A stretch of 33,890 nucleotides of DNA from Streptomyces hygroscopicus subsp. hygroscopicus (GCF_001553455.1 NZ_BBOX01000270.1:1-33890); one strand, 5' to 3'; counted from the first letter of the stretch, positions 1 to 10,166 are shown. Numbers and translations are program-made. The notes: generated from the letters alone by a model not told the origin.

Positions 1-240
1 GGGCGCGGAGGCGGGTACGGAGGCGGTTGTGGTGGGGGGCGCGGTGGGCGCGGAGGCGGTAGCGGTGGCCACGGAGCCGGTCGCGGTGGGCGCGGAGGCG
101 GGTACGGAGGCGGTTCTGGTGGAGGTCGCGGTGGCCACGGAGCCGGTTGCGGTGGTCGCGGTCGCGGTGGCGGTGGCGGTCGCCGTGGTCGCGGCTCGGG
201 AAGCGGTCGCGGCGGCGTCGGCGGCGGCGTCGGCGTCGGC
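1..240. repeat. Imperfect GC-rich repeats at left edge
   Basis: A block of about 35 bp starting gggcgcggaggcgggtac occurs at 1-35 and again at 88-122 (87 bp apart, one mismatch). Another block starting ggtggccacggagccggt occurs at 64-81 and 130-147 (66 bp apart). Both spacings are multiples of three, which fits a repeat kept in frame inside a coding region. Positions divisible by three hold most of the A/T. Confidence 0.6.
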
Positions 241-280
241 GGTGTGCACGGTGGCCGGTAGTCCCTTTCGTCACGCTCAT
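1..280 (-). CDS. Partial Arg/His-rich repetitive protein, N-terminal part (tentative)
   Basis: No family is recognised. From an ATG at 280 the minus strand stays open to the window edge (93 codons). After MSVTKGTTGHRAH comes a run of about eleven Arg, then repeats made of Arg, His, Leu, Asp and Asn such as NRLRTRLRAHRDRLRGHRY. In this frame nearly every third base is C, as expected for real Streptomyces genes, and the A/T bases sit at the second codon position. A weak GGAACG lies upstream of the ATG. The composition suggests a nucleic-acid or polyanion binder, but that is only inference. On the plus strand, frame 1 reads a Gly-rich RGG/YGG tail ending at a TAG at 259-261, but its third positions are A/T-rich. 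The stretch could also be non-coding low-complexity DNA. Confidence 0.3.
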   Translation of the reverse strand, partial: MSVTKGTTGHRAHRRRRRRRRRRRDRFPSRDHGDRHRHRDRDHRNRLRGHRDLHQNRLRTRLRAHRDRLRGHRYRLRAHRAPHHNRLRTRLRA

Positions 281-371
281 CGTGCTCGTTCCGCGTCGAT
301 CAGCGCGACACAGGGAGCCCCTGAACTCACGTCGGTTGCGGAACAGAGGATGGCGGCTCGGCCGGGGACGA

Positions 372-1220
372 TCAAGCCGTGCAGATCACGGCCACCTGTT
401 TCGGCAGCCGATACGGCAGCGAGCCGTACCACGCGCAGGAGAGCGAGAAGCCGACGGAGAGACAGACCACCCCGCCGACCGCGTCCAGCCAGAAGTGGTT
501 GGCGGTGGCGACGATCACCAGCAGCGTGGCCGAGGGGTAGAGCAGCCCGAGCGCCTTCACCCACACCGGACGGGCCAGCGTCGCGATGGTGAGACCGCAC
601 CACAGCGACCAGCCGATGTGCATCGAGGGCATCGCCGCGTACTGGTTCGACACGTCGGCGAGGTTGCCGGAGGCCATCGACCCCCAGGTGTTGTGCACCA
701 CCACGGTGTCGACGAAGTGACCGCCGCTCATCAGCCGGGGCGGGGCCAGCGGGAAGAGGTAGTAGCCGAGCAGGGCCACACCCGTGGCCGCGAAGAGCGC
801 CAGCCGGACGGCGGCGTAACGGCCCGGATGCCAGTGGTAGAGCCAGACCAGCACACTGAGCGTCACGATGAAGTGGAGCGTGGCGTAGTAGTAGTTCATG
901 CCCACGATCAGCCAGCTGACCGAGTTGATCGCGTGGTTGACGCCCTGTTCGAAGGCCATGCCGAGCCGGTGCTCCCAGGTCCAGATCCAGCCCGCGTTGC
1001 GCAGCGCTTCCGACTTCTGCTCCGGGACGGCGTTGCGGACCAGCGAATAGGTCCAGTAGCTGACGGCGATCAGGACGATCTCGAACCAGAGCCGGGGCCT
1101 CCTGGGGGTTCGCAGCCGGTCCATCAGGGTGTGGCCCGGCACCCGTGCTGTCTCGGTGTCGGCGATGGGTGCCGGGGTGGCCGTCCGACCTGCCGTGGTC
1201 CTGGTAGTCGCTCCACCCAT
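372..1220 (-). CDS. PAP2-family membrane phosphatase / inositol phosphotransferase-like
   Basis: An integral membrane phosphatase of the PAP2 superfamily, close in style to the bacterial Aur1/Ipt1-like branch. Such enzymes remove or transfer phosphate or phospho-head groups on lipids at the membrane. The 282-residue product has several hydrophobic segments (WFEIVLIAVSYWTYSLV, a segment around FIVTLSVLVWLY, and LALFAATGVALLGYYLF). It carries the two recognisable catalytic blocks: PSMHIGW (phosphatase motif 2 with its His) and ATANHFWLDAVGG (motif 3, His and Asp). Motif 1 is reduced to FPLAPPRL. The start is uncertain: the ATG at 1220 has no clear ribosome binding site, and another ATG at 1124 (MDRLRTPRR) would remove 32 residues, mostly Thr/Ala. 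It lies downstream of malR on the same strand, across a repeat-bearing gap. The substrate is unknown. Confidence 0.85.
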   Translation of the reverse strand: MGGATTRTTAGRTATPAPIADTETARVPGHTLMDRLRTPRRPRLWFEIVLIAVSYWTYSLVRNAVPEQKSEALRNAGWIWTWEHRLGMAFEQGVNHAINSVSWLIVGMNYYYATLHFIVTLSVLVWLYHWHPGRYAAVRLALFAATGVALLGYYLFPLAPPRLMSGGHFVDTVVVHNTWGSMASGNLADVSNQYAAMPSMHIGWSLWCGLTIATLARPVWVKALGLLYPSATLLVIVATANHFWLDAVGGVVCLSVGFSLSCAWYGSLPYRLPKQVAVICTA

Positions 1221-1327
1221 AGGGCAACAGTCTGCCAGACGCCCCCTGTCGCCAGACCATCCGCGGCGACGGGTCTTGGATGCTTATGTCCTGGTCCGGG
1301 GGTCCTCCATCGGGCGTACGCACCCCT

Positions 1328-1419
1328 GCGTCCGCCTGTGCCGTACCCCCGCGTCCGCCTGTGCCGTACCCCCGCGTCCGCCTATGTCGTACCGCAGGGT
1401 CCGGCTATGCCGCACCCCC
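1328..1419. repeat. Four 23-bp tandem repeats overlapping the malR stop codon
   Basis: Four head-to-tail 23-bp units lie at 1328-1350, 1351-1373, 1374-1396 and 1397-1419. The first two are identical (gcgtccgcctgtgccgtacc plus ccc), the other two diverged. The last unit runs into the 3' end of malR (stop at 1405-1407), so part of the C-terminal tail of MalR is made of repeat sequence. The rest fills the 184-bp gap before the PAP2 gene. Confidence 0.85.
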
Positions 1420-2457
1420 GGCCGCCCGGCCCCGCGCCTCCACGCCGTGCGCCGACGCCGTGGAGCCGCGCACCACCAGTTCGGGGAGGAAGACGAACTC
1501 GCTGGGCGGGGCCGGGGTGCCGCCGATCTCCTCCAGCAGCGCCCGCACCGCCGCCTGCCCCATCGAGTGCACCGGTTTGCGGATGGTGGTCAGCGGCGGA
1601 TCGGTGAAGGCGATCAGCGGGGAGTCGTCGAAGCCGACCACCGAGACGTCCTGAGGGACCCGCAGGCCCCGCTGCCGGGCCGCCCGGATGGCGCCCAGCG
1701 CCATCATGTCGCTCGCGCACACCACCGCCGTGCAGCCCCGGTCGAGCAGCGCGGTCGCCGCCGCCTGACCGCCCTCCAGGGTGTACAGCGAATGCTGGAT
1801 CAGCTCGTCCGACTCCTCCGGGGAGAGCCCCAGCCGGTCCCGCATCGCCTGCTGAAAGCCTTCGATCTTGCGCAGTACGGGAACGAACCGCTTCGGCCCG
1901 AGCGCGAGACCGATCCGGGTGTGCCCGAGCGAGACCAGATGGGTGACCGCGAGCCCCATCGCCGCCCGGTCGTCGGGCGAGATGAACGGCGCCCGCACCT
2001 TCGGCGAGAAGCCGTCCACCAGCACGAACGGAACACCCTGGCCGCGCAGCTGGTCATAGCGCTGCATATCGGCCGAGGTGTCCGCGTGCAGCCCGGAGAC
2101 GAAGATGATCCCGGCCACGCCCCGGTCGACCAGCATCTCGGTCAGCTCGTCCTCCGTCGAGCCGCCGGGGGTCTGGGTGGCCAGCACCGGGGTGTAGCCC
2201 TGCCGGGTGAGCGCCTGCCCGATGACCTGGGCGAGCGCGGGGAAGATCGGGTTCTCCAGCTCGGGGGTGATCAGTCCCACCAGCCCGGCGCTGCGCTGGC
2301 GCAGCCGTACCGGGCGCTCGTAGCCGAGTACGTCCAGGGCGGCGAGGACGGACTCGCGGGTGGTCGCCGCCACCCCCGGCCTGCCGTTGAGGACGCGGCT
2401 GACGGTGGCTTCGCTGACCCCCGCCTGGGCTGCGATATCAGCAAGCCGTGCGGTCAT
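1405..2457 (-). CDS. malR: LacI-family maltose repressor MalR
   Basis: DNA-binding repressor of maltose/maltodextrin use. The 350-residue product starts MTARLADIAAQAGVSEATVS, a textbook LacI helix-turn-helix followed by the hinge helix (about residues 1-55), then a periplasmic-binding-protein-like effector domain ending in FDDSPLIAFTDPPLTTIRKP. From memory this sequence is nearly that of Streptomyces coelicolor MalR, which represses malEFG. The ATG at 2457 was chosen because the HTH begins there; the longer frame upstream has no family resemblance. The gene follows the alpha-glucosidase by 25 bp on the same strand, so the two are probably co-transcribed and the repressor controls its own operon through the operators at 4141-4387. 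The last 15 or so residues (GVEARGRAAGGAA) are low complexity and partly built from the tandem repeat. The transporter genes malEFG are not in this window. Confidence 0.9.
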   Translation of the reverse strand: MTARLADIAAQAGVSEATVSRVLNGRPGVAATTRESVLAALDVLGYERPVRLRQRSAGLVGLITPELENPIFPALAQVIGQALTRQGYTPVLATQTPGGSTEDELTEMLVDRGVAGIIFVSGLHADTSADMQRYDQLRGQGVPFVLVDGFSPKVRAPFISPDDRAAMGLAVTHLVSLGHTRIGLALGPKRFVPVLRKIEGFQQAMRDRLGLSPEESDELIQHSLYTLEGGQAAATALLDRGCTAVVCASDMMALGAIRAARQRGLRVPQDVSVVGFDDSPLIAFTDPPLTTIRKPVHSMGQAAVRALLEEIGGTPAPPSEFVFLPELVVRGSTASAHGVEARGRAAGGAA

Positions 2458-2482
2458 GGAGTGGGACTGTACCGGTCCCCTG

Positions 2483-4135
<1,653 letters not shown>

Positions 4136-4140
4136 GGCGG

Positions 4141-4181
4141 GAACGTAACAGCTCTGCAATACCTTGCGGGAGAGCTTGCAG
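4141..4181. promoter_or_regulatory. Likely MalR operator, proximal copy
   Basis: The stretch contains gaacgtaaca, tgcaat, cttg and a terminal cttgcag. CTTGCAG-type motifs are, from memory, the signature of MalR binding sites in Streptomyces. It starts 5 bp upstream of the aglA ATG, so a bound repressor would block transcription or early elongation. The same layout recurs at 4347-4387. Confidence 0.55.
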
Positions 4182-4346
4182 TGGGGAGCGGGGTCCTGCG
4201 GGGGTACGCCGGTCGTGCCACGGGCGCGCGACCGGCGCCTGTCAGGCGTCCGTCGGCGCCCGTCGGCTCGTGTGCGACCGGTCCGGCCGGCCGGGCGCGT
4301 GGGGCCCGCTGACACGGACCCCCGACCGGCCGGACCGGAGAACGTC

Positions 4347-4387
4347 GAACGTAACACCGGTGCAATCGCTTGTGGAAGACCTTGCAG
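4347..4387. promoter_or_regulatory. Likely MalR operator, distal duplicate
   Basis: A second copy of the 41-bp arrangement: gaacgtaaca, four different bases, tgcaat, two bases, cttg, then cttgcag at 4381-4387, in the same orientation exactly 206 bp from the proximal copy. Two sites at this spacing could let a LacI-type protein loop DNA, or the second may be a leftover of a lost promoter for a neighbouring mal gene. Confidence 0.5.
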
Positions 4388-4661
4388 CAGCGGAACCAGC
4401 TCGATGGCGAGCCGATGTGCCAGGGACGTGGACCGCGACCGCACCGTGGCCGCCGGCCAGGACGCGGGGCCGAGGCTCGACCGGATCGTGCCCGGCTCCT
4501 ACCAGCGGCTGCCGGACGGCGGCGGCGTGGCCACCTCCACCCGCTGCCCCGGCCCAGTCGCGGTTTTCCGTGGCGCTCTTACCGGGGCGCGGGGGCCGCG
4601 CGACCGGCCGCGACGGCGCCGCGGACCACCGACGGCAGACCGGGGCGGCCCCGGCGGAGCG
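4388..4661. other. Gap between mal operators and sigma-like gene
   Basis: No gene is supported here. Together with 4136-4387 it forms a 526-bp stretch without a recognised gene. A plus-strand frame from an ATG at 4404 to about 4560 has high third-position GC (MASRCARDVDRDRTVAAGQD...), then loses that bias at gttttccgtggcgctctt and runs on antisense to the neighbour. It may be a decayed gene fragment. No MalE-like lipoprotein signal is visible. Confidence 0.4.
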
Positions 4662-6609
4662 TCAGCGCAGGGGCCCCAGCCGGCCACCGCCCGCCAGGCG
4701 GGCCCGCAGGTCGGCCCGTGCGCCCGCCTTGGCCGGAAGGGTCAGCGCGCGGCCGTAGGAGCGGCCCCGGACGCCGCCGGTCGCGGCGATCGCCGTGACC
4801 TGGCGGCTCCCGGCGGCCAGCAGGTACCAGTGGCCGGACCGGGCCTTCCACAGCACCCCCGCCAGCACCCGCGGCTCGCGCGGGCCGCAGGCGGGGGAGG
4901 TCGTCGGCGCCGGCGGCGATCGCGCCCGCCACGCCCCGGCGGGTGTCCCACGGCTGGAACTGGGCCAGGACCTTGGCTCCCGCGCCCCGCCAGGTCTCGG
5001 CGCGGGTGCACAGCCAGGCCGCGTGGCCGCCGGCCTCCGGCAGGGCCTGGGCGGCGAACCGCCAGGAGTTGACCGTGCGCACCCCGCGCGCCCGCATCAG
5101 CGCCAGCCGGCACCCGGTCCTGGCCCAGCTGGTACGCGCCGCCCGCCCCGCCACATCGCGCACACCGCGGCCGGGGGTGCCGTAGGTGAGCCGGGCCGGG
5201 GCCAGTTCGCCCAGGTCGGCGACGAGCCGCGAGCCGAGCTGCAGCGCGGGCCAGCCCCGGCAGGGGCGCAGCAGCGGCGCGGTGCGCACCGGGTCGGTCA
5301 CGCCCTCGCCGGTGCGGTGCAGCGGCCGTGGCGCCCGGCCCGGGTGCAGCAGATCCCGCACCCAGGCGTGGCGCACCCACGGGGCGGTCAGATAGCGCAC
5401 GTTGCCGTCCACCCGGCTGAGGACCAGGGCGGTGGAGGTGGCCGCGTCGGCGGCGTCCAGCCGGGCGAAGTCCAGTGCCACCGCACCGCCGTCACCGCCG
5501 CCCGTCTCCGCGTACCGCGCCACCCGCAGCCCGTCGTACAGCAGCACCACCGAGGTCTGGTCCACCTCGCCCGCGAACAGCAGCTGCGGCGGCCCCGGGG
5601 GCGGCCCGGACTGGGTGCCCATGGTGGCCGACACCCGCACCGAACGGCCCGGCCGGGCCCAGACGGCCAGCGCCCGGCGCAGCAGCGCGGTGTCCTCGAC
5701 GCGGTCCCCGCGCGCCGGCCAGGCGGAGAAGTCGGCACGGGACGCGGTGCGCCAGGCGTCGGGCGCGGCGCGCGTCAACCGGTGCGGGTCCAGCGCCCGT
5801 TCGGCGGAGGGGTGGCGGGCGTACGGGGGCGCGGCCGCGCCGCTGGGCCCCCAGCCGCGCCCCGGCATGCCCAGCAGCGTCCCGCACACCACCAGCGCCA
5901 CCACGGCCACCAGCGCCGCCCGCAGATGCTGACGGCGGCGCATCAGATCGGTGGGCCGCGCCTGGAGCGAACACGGGTCGAACTCCGCGGACTCCAGCGG
6001 CGAGCCGTCCCGGCTGCCGGCCGGCTCCGGCACCGACGCGGCCTCCTCCAGCGCGGTGCGCGCGTCGGCGACCCCCGCGGCGCGCAGCAGCGTGCGCGTC
6101 TCGTGCTCGCCGAGCCGCTCCAGCTCCCGCAGGACGTACGCGGCGCGGCCGGGCCCGGACAGCTGCGACAGCGCCTTGTCCAGGGCGAGTTCATCGGCGC
6201 CGCCGGAGCGCGGGAACAGCCGCAGCCCGACCACCTGCGGCAGCGCCGGCGGCGGCCGCCACCAGCGCCGCGGCCGGGTGGCGCGCAGCGCCAGGCGCAG
6301 CACCCGCAGCCGGACGAAGGCGTAGCCCGCGTCGGCCGCCGGGCCCTTCGTGCCGCGCTGCCAGGGCAGTTCGACGTCCGGGCGCCGGTCGGGGCCCGCG
6401 CCGTATCCCCGGTTGCGGGGGAGCGCACGCTGCGCGAGGGCGTGCGCCGCGAGCACCCGGCGGGTGCGCCCGGTGCCCGGCGGCAGGATGAGATACGCGA
6501 GCCGCACCAGCCGCGGGTAGTGCTCGACGAGGGCGGCCTCGGCCTGCTCGACGTCGATCAGGCCGGTGGTTTCGTCGTCGGGGGCGAGTGTCGCCCGGTG
6601 CTGGTCCAC
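4662..6609 (-). CDS. Membrane-anchored protein with sigma-factor-like N-terminus, frameshifted near C-terminus
   Basis: Conserved-hypothetical type. The N-terminal 220 residues resemble an ECF sigma factor: a region-2-like helix (EHYPRLVRLAYLIL) and a region-4-like block (LALDKALSQLSGPGRAAYVLRELERLGEHETRTLLRAAG). A single membrane helix follows (LRAALVAVVALVVCGTLLGM), then about 400 residues that would lie outside the cell. The continuous frame runs to 4579, but after GADDLP it turns into Arg/Gly/Pro-rich nonsense. Removing one C from the C5 run at 4893-4897 restores ACGPREPRVLAGVLWK..., ending at a TGA at 4662 with normal codon use. So the gene holds a one-base insertion: either a homopolymer sequencing error or a real mutation altering the last 78 residues. 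The start is GTG at 6609, without a strong ribosome binding site. The partner and function are unknown. Confidence 0.7.
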
Positions 6610-6638
6610 GGTTCGTAGAACGAGTGGCGGGCCGGGGT

Positions 6639-6679
6639 GGTCACCTCACCCCTCGCCGGGGGCGGTGGGCGAGGTGACC
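6639..6679 (-). terminator. Terminator hairpin after the GH89 gene
   Basis: The arms 6639-6657 and 6661-6679 (ggtcacctcacccctcgcc and ggcggtgggcgaggtgacc) pair over 16 of 19 positions around a 3-base loop. It sits 19 bp beyond the GH89 stop codon and before the start of the sigma-like gene, so the two genes are probably separate transcripts. Confidence 0.65.
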
Positions 6680-6697
6680 GGCCGGGCGGGCCGGCGG

Positions 6698-9600
6698 CTA
6701 CGGCGTGGCCGTCTCCCAGCCGCTGAACTCGACCGTCCCCCGCTCCCCGCTGCCGCCGTTCGCCGCGCTCATGAAGATCCCGGCGTCCTGTGCGGCGCCG
6801 CCGCCCGGCGCGGTCACGGTGGCCACCTTCCGCCAGGTCGCGCCGTCGTCGGTGGACAGCTCGCCGGTGTAGGAGGTGGTGGCGGTGCGGGTCAGCCGCA
6901 GCAGCACGGGGGCCTTGACGCCGGTGATCCGCTGGTAGGTGTCCAGCGTGCCGTCCCCGTTCGCGTCGTAGGACAGGACGACACCGTTGGCCGGGGTGAC
7001 CGAGAGGTTCACGAAGCCGGGGGAGCCCGCGGTGGCGAGGTCGTCGCGGACGATGATCCCGGCCCGCGCCCAGGGCCCGGTGACCGCCTGGGCGTCCACC
7101 TTCACGGTGACGGCCGTGCCCGCGCCGAGAACGCCGTCGCGGTAGACGGAGCCGAATTCGGCGGTGCCCTTCCACAGGTCCTGGCCCGCGCCGTCGATCG
7201 CGAACCGCCCGTCCAGCCGGCCGAAGACCGCGGCGTTGGTGGTGACCGTCCGCATCCCCGCCGCCAGCGGTCCGGCGATCCACAGGGACCCGGTGCGCAC
7301 CGCCCGCACCCGGTCCTCGCCGCGTGGCCCGTAGGTGACGCCCAGTTCGTACGGCAGCGGCTCCAGCGGACGCTCCAGCGGCCCGCCGGGCGCGGTCGCG
7401 CGCCAGCGGACCTCGCCGGTGCCGCCCGCGGGGACGCCGGACAGCCGGGTCGGCCCGTCCGGGACCGGGTCCAGTCCGGTCACGGTGAGGTCGAAGTCGA
7501 CCCGGCCGGTGGCGCGCAGCCCGTTGACGTTGCGCAGGGCGGCGGTGAGGGACGCGGAGCCGCCGGGCGGCAGCGCGGCGGGCTCGGCGGTGACGGTCAA
7601 CGTGCCCTGGTACGGGGCCCTGGCCAGCGTCTCGTACACCCGCTGGGCGGTGCGGTGGGCGTCCGCCGTCGGCCGCACCGGGTAGCTCTTGCGCTCCCGC
7701 GTCCACGGCTCCTCGACGGCGTACCAGTCGAAGGCGCGCGGCGCCCGGTCCCGCGCCAGCGCGTCCTCCAGCTCGTCCAGGTAGGACTGCCACTGGGGGA
7801 GGTGGAAGTCGGCGATGAGGCCGCTCCAGTCGCGGTTGGCGTAGTTGGCGAGCTTGCCGCCGTCCGCCGTGGAACGGTCCGCCCAGGTGGTGATGAGGGT
7901 GCGCGCGGCCCGCTCCAGCTGGGCCGACTCCTCCTCGCCGGACGCCATCCGCTTGGCGTCCTCCAGCCACGGGCCCAGCAGGAACCGCCGGTGGGCGCCG
8001 GTCATGTCGTCGCTGAGCCGCATCAGTTCCAGCCACAGCCGGGACAGCGTCCGGAAGGCCGTGCGGTCCTTGCGCTGGTAGGCGTCCTGGAGCTGGGGGA
8101 TCAGCTGCCAGGAGCGGTTGGCGAGCGCCTGCCGGGCGAGGTCGGTGAGGTCGTGGCGGTAGGCGTCGCTGTCGCGCAGCCCGGGGCGCACGCCCAGCAG
8201 CGCCGCGAAGGCCGCGTCGAAGGCGGCCGGGTCGAAGGCGGGGGTGTGGGTCGCGTAGTTGGTGCCCGAACGCGCGGTCAGGGAGGGGCGGGCGGCGAAG
8301 ACCGAGTCATGGGGGCGGCCGTCCTTGCTGCTGATCTCGTACGCGGTGGCGCGCAGCGCGGCGAACGCCTCCCGGGCCTTCGCATCCCGCCCGCCGTAGC
8401 GCACCTCGGCGTAGGACCGGAACCACTCGTCCCGGTCCACCGCCTCCTCCCGCCACGCCAACTCGCTGAACAGCTCGAACGCCGCCGGATCGCGCTCGGC
8501 CGCTTCCGGCATGTAGGCCGTGCCCACGAGCGTGCTGCCCGGTTTGTCGCGCCACACGGTGAACCGCCGCGCCCACATATGGGTCTTGGCACCGATGGTG
8601 GTGCGGCCGCCGAAGTTGGGGATGGTGCCGAACGCGTACGGCACCGAACCCCAGTCCTGCTCCCGGTCGGTGACGGTCTCCAGGTCCGACAGCCCGTCCA
8701 CGACAAGCATGCGGTCGTGGTCGACGGCGTCCAGCAACTCGCGGCGGGGGTTCTCCTGCCAGCCGAGGATCACCCAGACGGCACCGGGGCGGGCGGTCCG
8801 CAGCGCGGTCTCCACGGCGCGGGCGGCCTCCGGCACCGGGACGTCACCGGGGTCGCCGCCCTCGTGCAGCAGGTCCATCTTGAACAGGTCGATCTCGCCG
8901 AACAGCGCGCGCTGATGGCGGTAGAAGGCGGCGGCCACCGTGCGGAACGTCTCGGTGCGCGGATCGAGCCAGTCGGGCCGCCGGAGCCCGTTCCAGGTGC
9001 CCTGCGGCACCGTACGGGCCTCCGGGTTGCGGTCCGCGAACCCGTCGGGGACGGTGCCGAAGTAGCCGGGGAACACCGGCCGCATGCCCAGCTCCCGCAG
9101 CCGGCCGGCGATCCGCCGCCCCAGCTCCGCGCGCTTCTCCAGGAGCGCGGGGGAGACCGGGCCGCCGTACGCGCTCATGTTCTGCAGCAGCCACCACGGC
9201 TGGTGGGAGGGGGCGGGGAGCCAGGCGCGCGCCTCGGCCTCGGTGTAGCCGAACTCCGTGAGCAGCCGGTGGTAGACGGCCTCCTGTCCGGCGGTGACCA
9301 GCAGCTCGTTGCAGCCGTGCAGGGCCGCGATGTCGATCAGGTGCTCCCAGCGGTCCCAGTCGGCGAACGGCGCGGTGTAGCCGTCGTGGGTGTCGTTGAA
9401 CGCGAACCGGTGCGGCAGCGCGGTCGAACGGGTGAGGCGCCGGGCGGGCGCGGGCAGCCGCTCCGGCAGGTTCAGCTGGTCGCCGGACCAGGTGATCTGG
9501 GCCCGGCAGGTGTACTTGAGGTACCAGTGCACCCCGGTGAGCAGCACCGCCGGGCTGGTCCCGGAGACCGTCAGCCGCCCCGTCCGCCCCCCGACCTCGA

Positions 9601-9832
9601 ACCGCTCCTCGCCGCCCCGCTCCGCCAGCGCCACCAGCCGGAACTGATCGGCGTGCGCCGGCAGCAGCCGTCGCAGGGCGGCGCGGGCGGGGGCGGTGTC
9701 GAAGGCGTCCACGGCGGTGTCCTGTGCGTCGTCCGGCTCGTCGGCCGCCGCCGGGCACCGGCTCCCCAGCGTGGCCCCGGCCCCGAGTGCTCCGGCTGTT
9801 CCGATCAGCGTGCGTCTGCTCAGGTCGCTCAT
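6698..9832 (-). CDS. Secreted GH89 alpha-N-acetylglucosaminidase
   Basis: Exo-enzyme that removes terminal alpha-linked N-acetylglucosamine from glycans (family of human NAGLU and clostridial GH89 enzymes). The 1044-residue product begins MSDLSRRTLIGTAGALGAGA, a twin-arginine signal peptide with a likely AxA cut near residue 30, so it is exported folded by Tat. An N-terminal beta domain leads to HWYLKYTCRAQITWSG; then comes the catalytic barrel with HRFAFNDTHDGYT, QNMSAYGGPVSP, LLHEGGDPGDVP and YMPEAAERDP. By position the Glu residues in the last two blocks are likely catalytic (inferred). A helical C-terminal GH89 part ends near YETLARAPYQ. It is followed by a CARDB/NEW3-like beta domain and a final lectin-like jelly-roll domain (IIVRDDLATAGSPGF ... 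SYTGELSTDDGATW). The ATG at 9832 has a G-rich site just upstream. It probably attacks glycoconjugates or host mucin-type glycans. Confidence 0.88.
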   Translation of the reverse strand: MSDLSRRTLIGTAGALGAGATLGSRCPAAADEPDDAQDTAVDAFDTAPARAALRRLLPAHADQFRLVALAERGGEERFEVGGRTGRLTVSGTSPAVLLTGVHWYLKYTCRAQITWSGDQLNLPERLPAPARRLTRSTALPHRFAFNDTHDGYTAPFADWDRWEHLIDIAALHGCNELLVTAGQEAVYHRLLTEFGYTEAEARAWLPAPSHQPWWLLQNMSAYGGPVSPALLEKRAELGRRIAGRLRELGMRPVFPGYFGTVPDGFADRNPEARTVPQGTWNGLRRPDWLDPRTETFRTVAAAFYRHQRALFGEIDLFKMDLLHEGGDPGDVPVPEAARAVETALRTARPGAVWVILGWQENPRRELLDAVDHDRMLVVDGLSDLETVTDREQDWGSVPYAFGTIPNFGGRTTIGAKTHMWARRFTVWRDKPGSTLVGTAYMPEAAERDPAAFELFSELAWREEAVDRDEWFRSYAEVRYGGRDAKAREAFAALRATAYEISSKDGRPHDSVFAARPSLTARSGTNYATHTPAFDPAAFDAAFAALLGVRPGLRDSDAYRHDLTDLARQALANRSWQLIPQLQDAYQRKDRTAFRTLSRLWLELMRLSDDMTGAHRRFLLGPWLEDAKRMASGEEESAQLERAARTLITTWADRSTADGGKLANYANRDWSGLIADFHLPQWQSYLDELEDALARDRAPRAFDWYAVEEPWTRERKSYPVRPTADAHRTAQRVYETLARAPYQGTLTVTAEPAALPPGGSASLTAALRNVNGLRATGRVDFDLTVTGLDPVPDGPTRLSGVPAGGTGEVRWRATAPGGPLERPLEPLPYELGVTYGPRGEDRVRAVRTGSLWIAGPLAAGMRTVTTNAAVFGRLDGRFAIDGAGQDLWKGTAEFGSVYRDGVLGAGTAVTVKVDAQAVTGPWARAGIIVRDDLATAGSPGFVNLSVTPANGVVLSYDANGDGTLDTYQRITGVKAPVLLRLTRTATTSYTGELSTDDGATWRKVATVTAPGGGAAQDAGIFMSAANGGSGERGTVEFSGWETATP

Positions 9833-10166
9833 GCGCCCCCCATCGGACAACGGCCCATGCGTCGTGTGCCCCACCGGCTCCTGGGCCCCGGAAACCCCGT
9901 ACCAGGTACGGGCCAACAAGGCACTTAACCAGCGATGCGGGGCGGGAGCAACGGGGCGCCCGGGAGGCCGCGCCCCGCGCGACCGGCTCGTCGCGCGGCC
10001 GCGTTGGCTTGGCGGGGGTCGCTCCGTGGGGGTTGCTCGGCGCCGGGGTCGCTCGGCCGCGCTGGCTCGGCCGGGGCGCTCCACCGCGTTGGGCTCGGCG
10101 CAGGTTGCTCCGCCGCAGGTCCCTCCGCCGCGGTTCCTCCGCCGGGGCCACGCCGCCGCGGCGGCG
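9833..10166. other. GC-rich gap with decayed repeats between GH89 and response regulator
   Basis: No gene is supported. The 9833-9950 part should hold the GH89 promoter. From about 9960 the sequence is a patchwork of short similar pieces built on gctcggc and ctccgcc. The clearest are three 15-bp units at 10100-10114, 10115-10129 and 10130-10143 (gcaggttgctccgcc and variants). Open frames across this stretch are Arg/Pro-rich and not convincing. Confidence 0.55.

Noticed and set aside
1..240. CRISPR array at the left-edge repeats
   Set aside because: Repeats are unequal in spacing, GC-only and lack unique spacers; spacing in multiples of three suggests coding repeats.
29..592. Plus-strand Val/Ala-rich frame at the left edge
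   Set aside because: It runs antisense into the clear PAP2 gene and has no stop where the repeat ends; it mirrors the repeat composition.
4404..4560. Plus-strand frame MASRCARDVDRD... after the mal operators
   Set aside because: Only 52 codons keep good codon bias, with no stop near and no family resemblance; kept only as a note on a possible fragment.
6566..9928. 1120-codon plus-strand frame opposite the GH89 gene
   Set aside because: Its composition is Gly/Arg/Val-rich with no motifs; it is a shadow of the GH89 gene caused by high GC.
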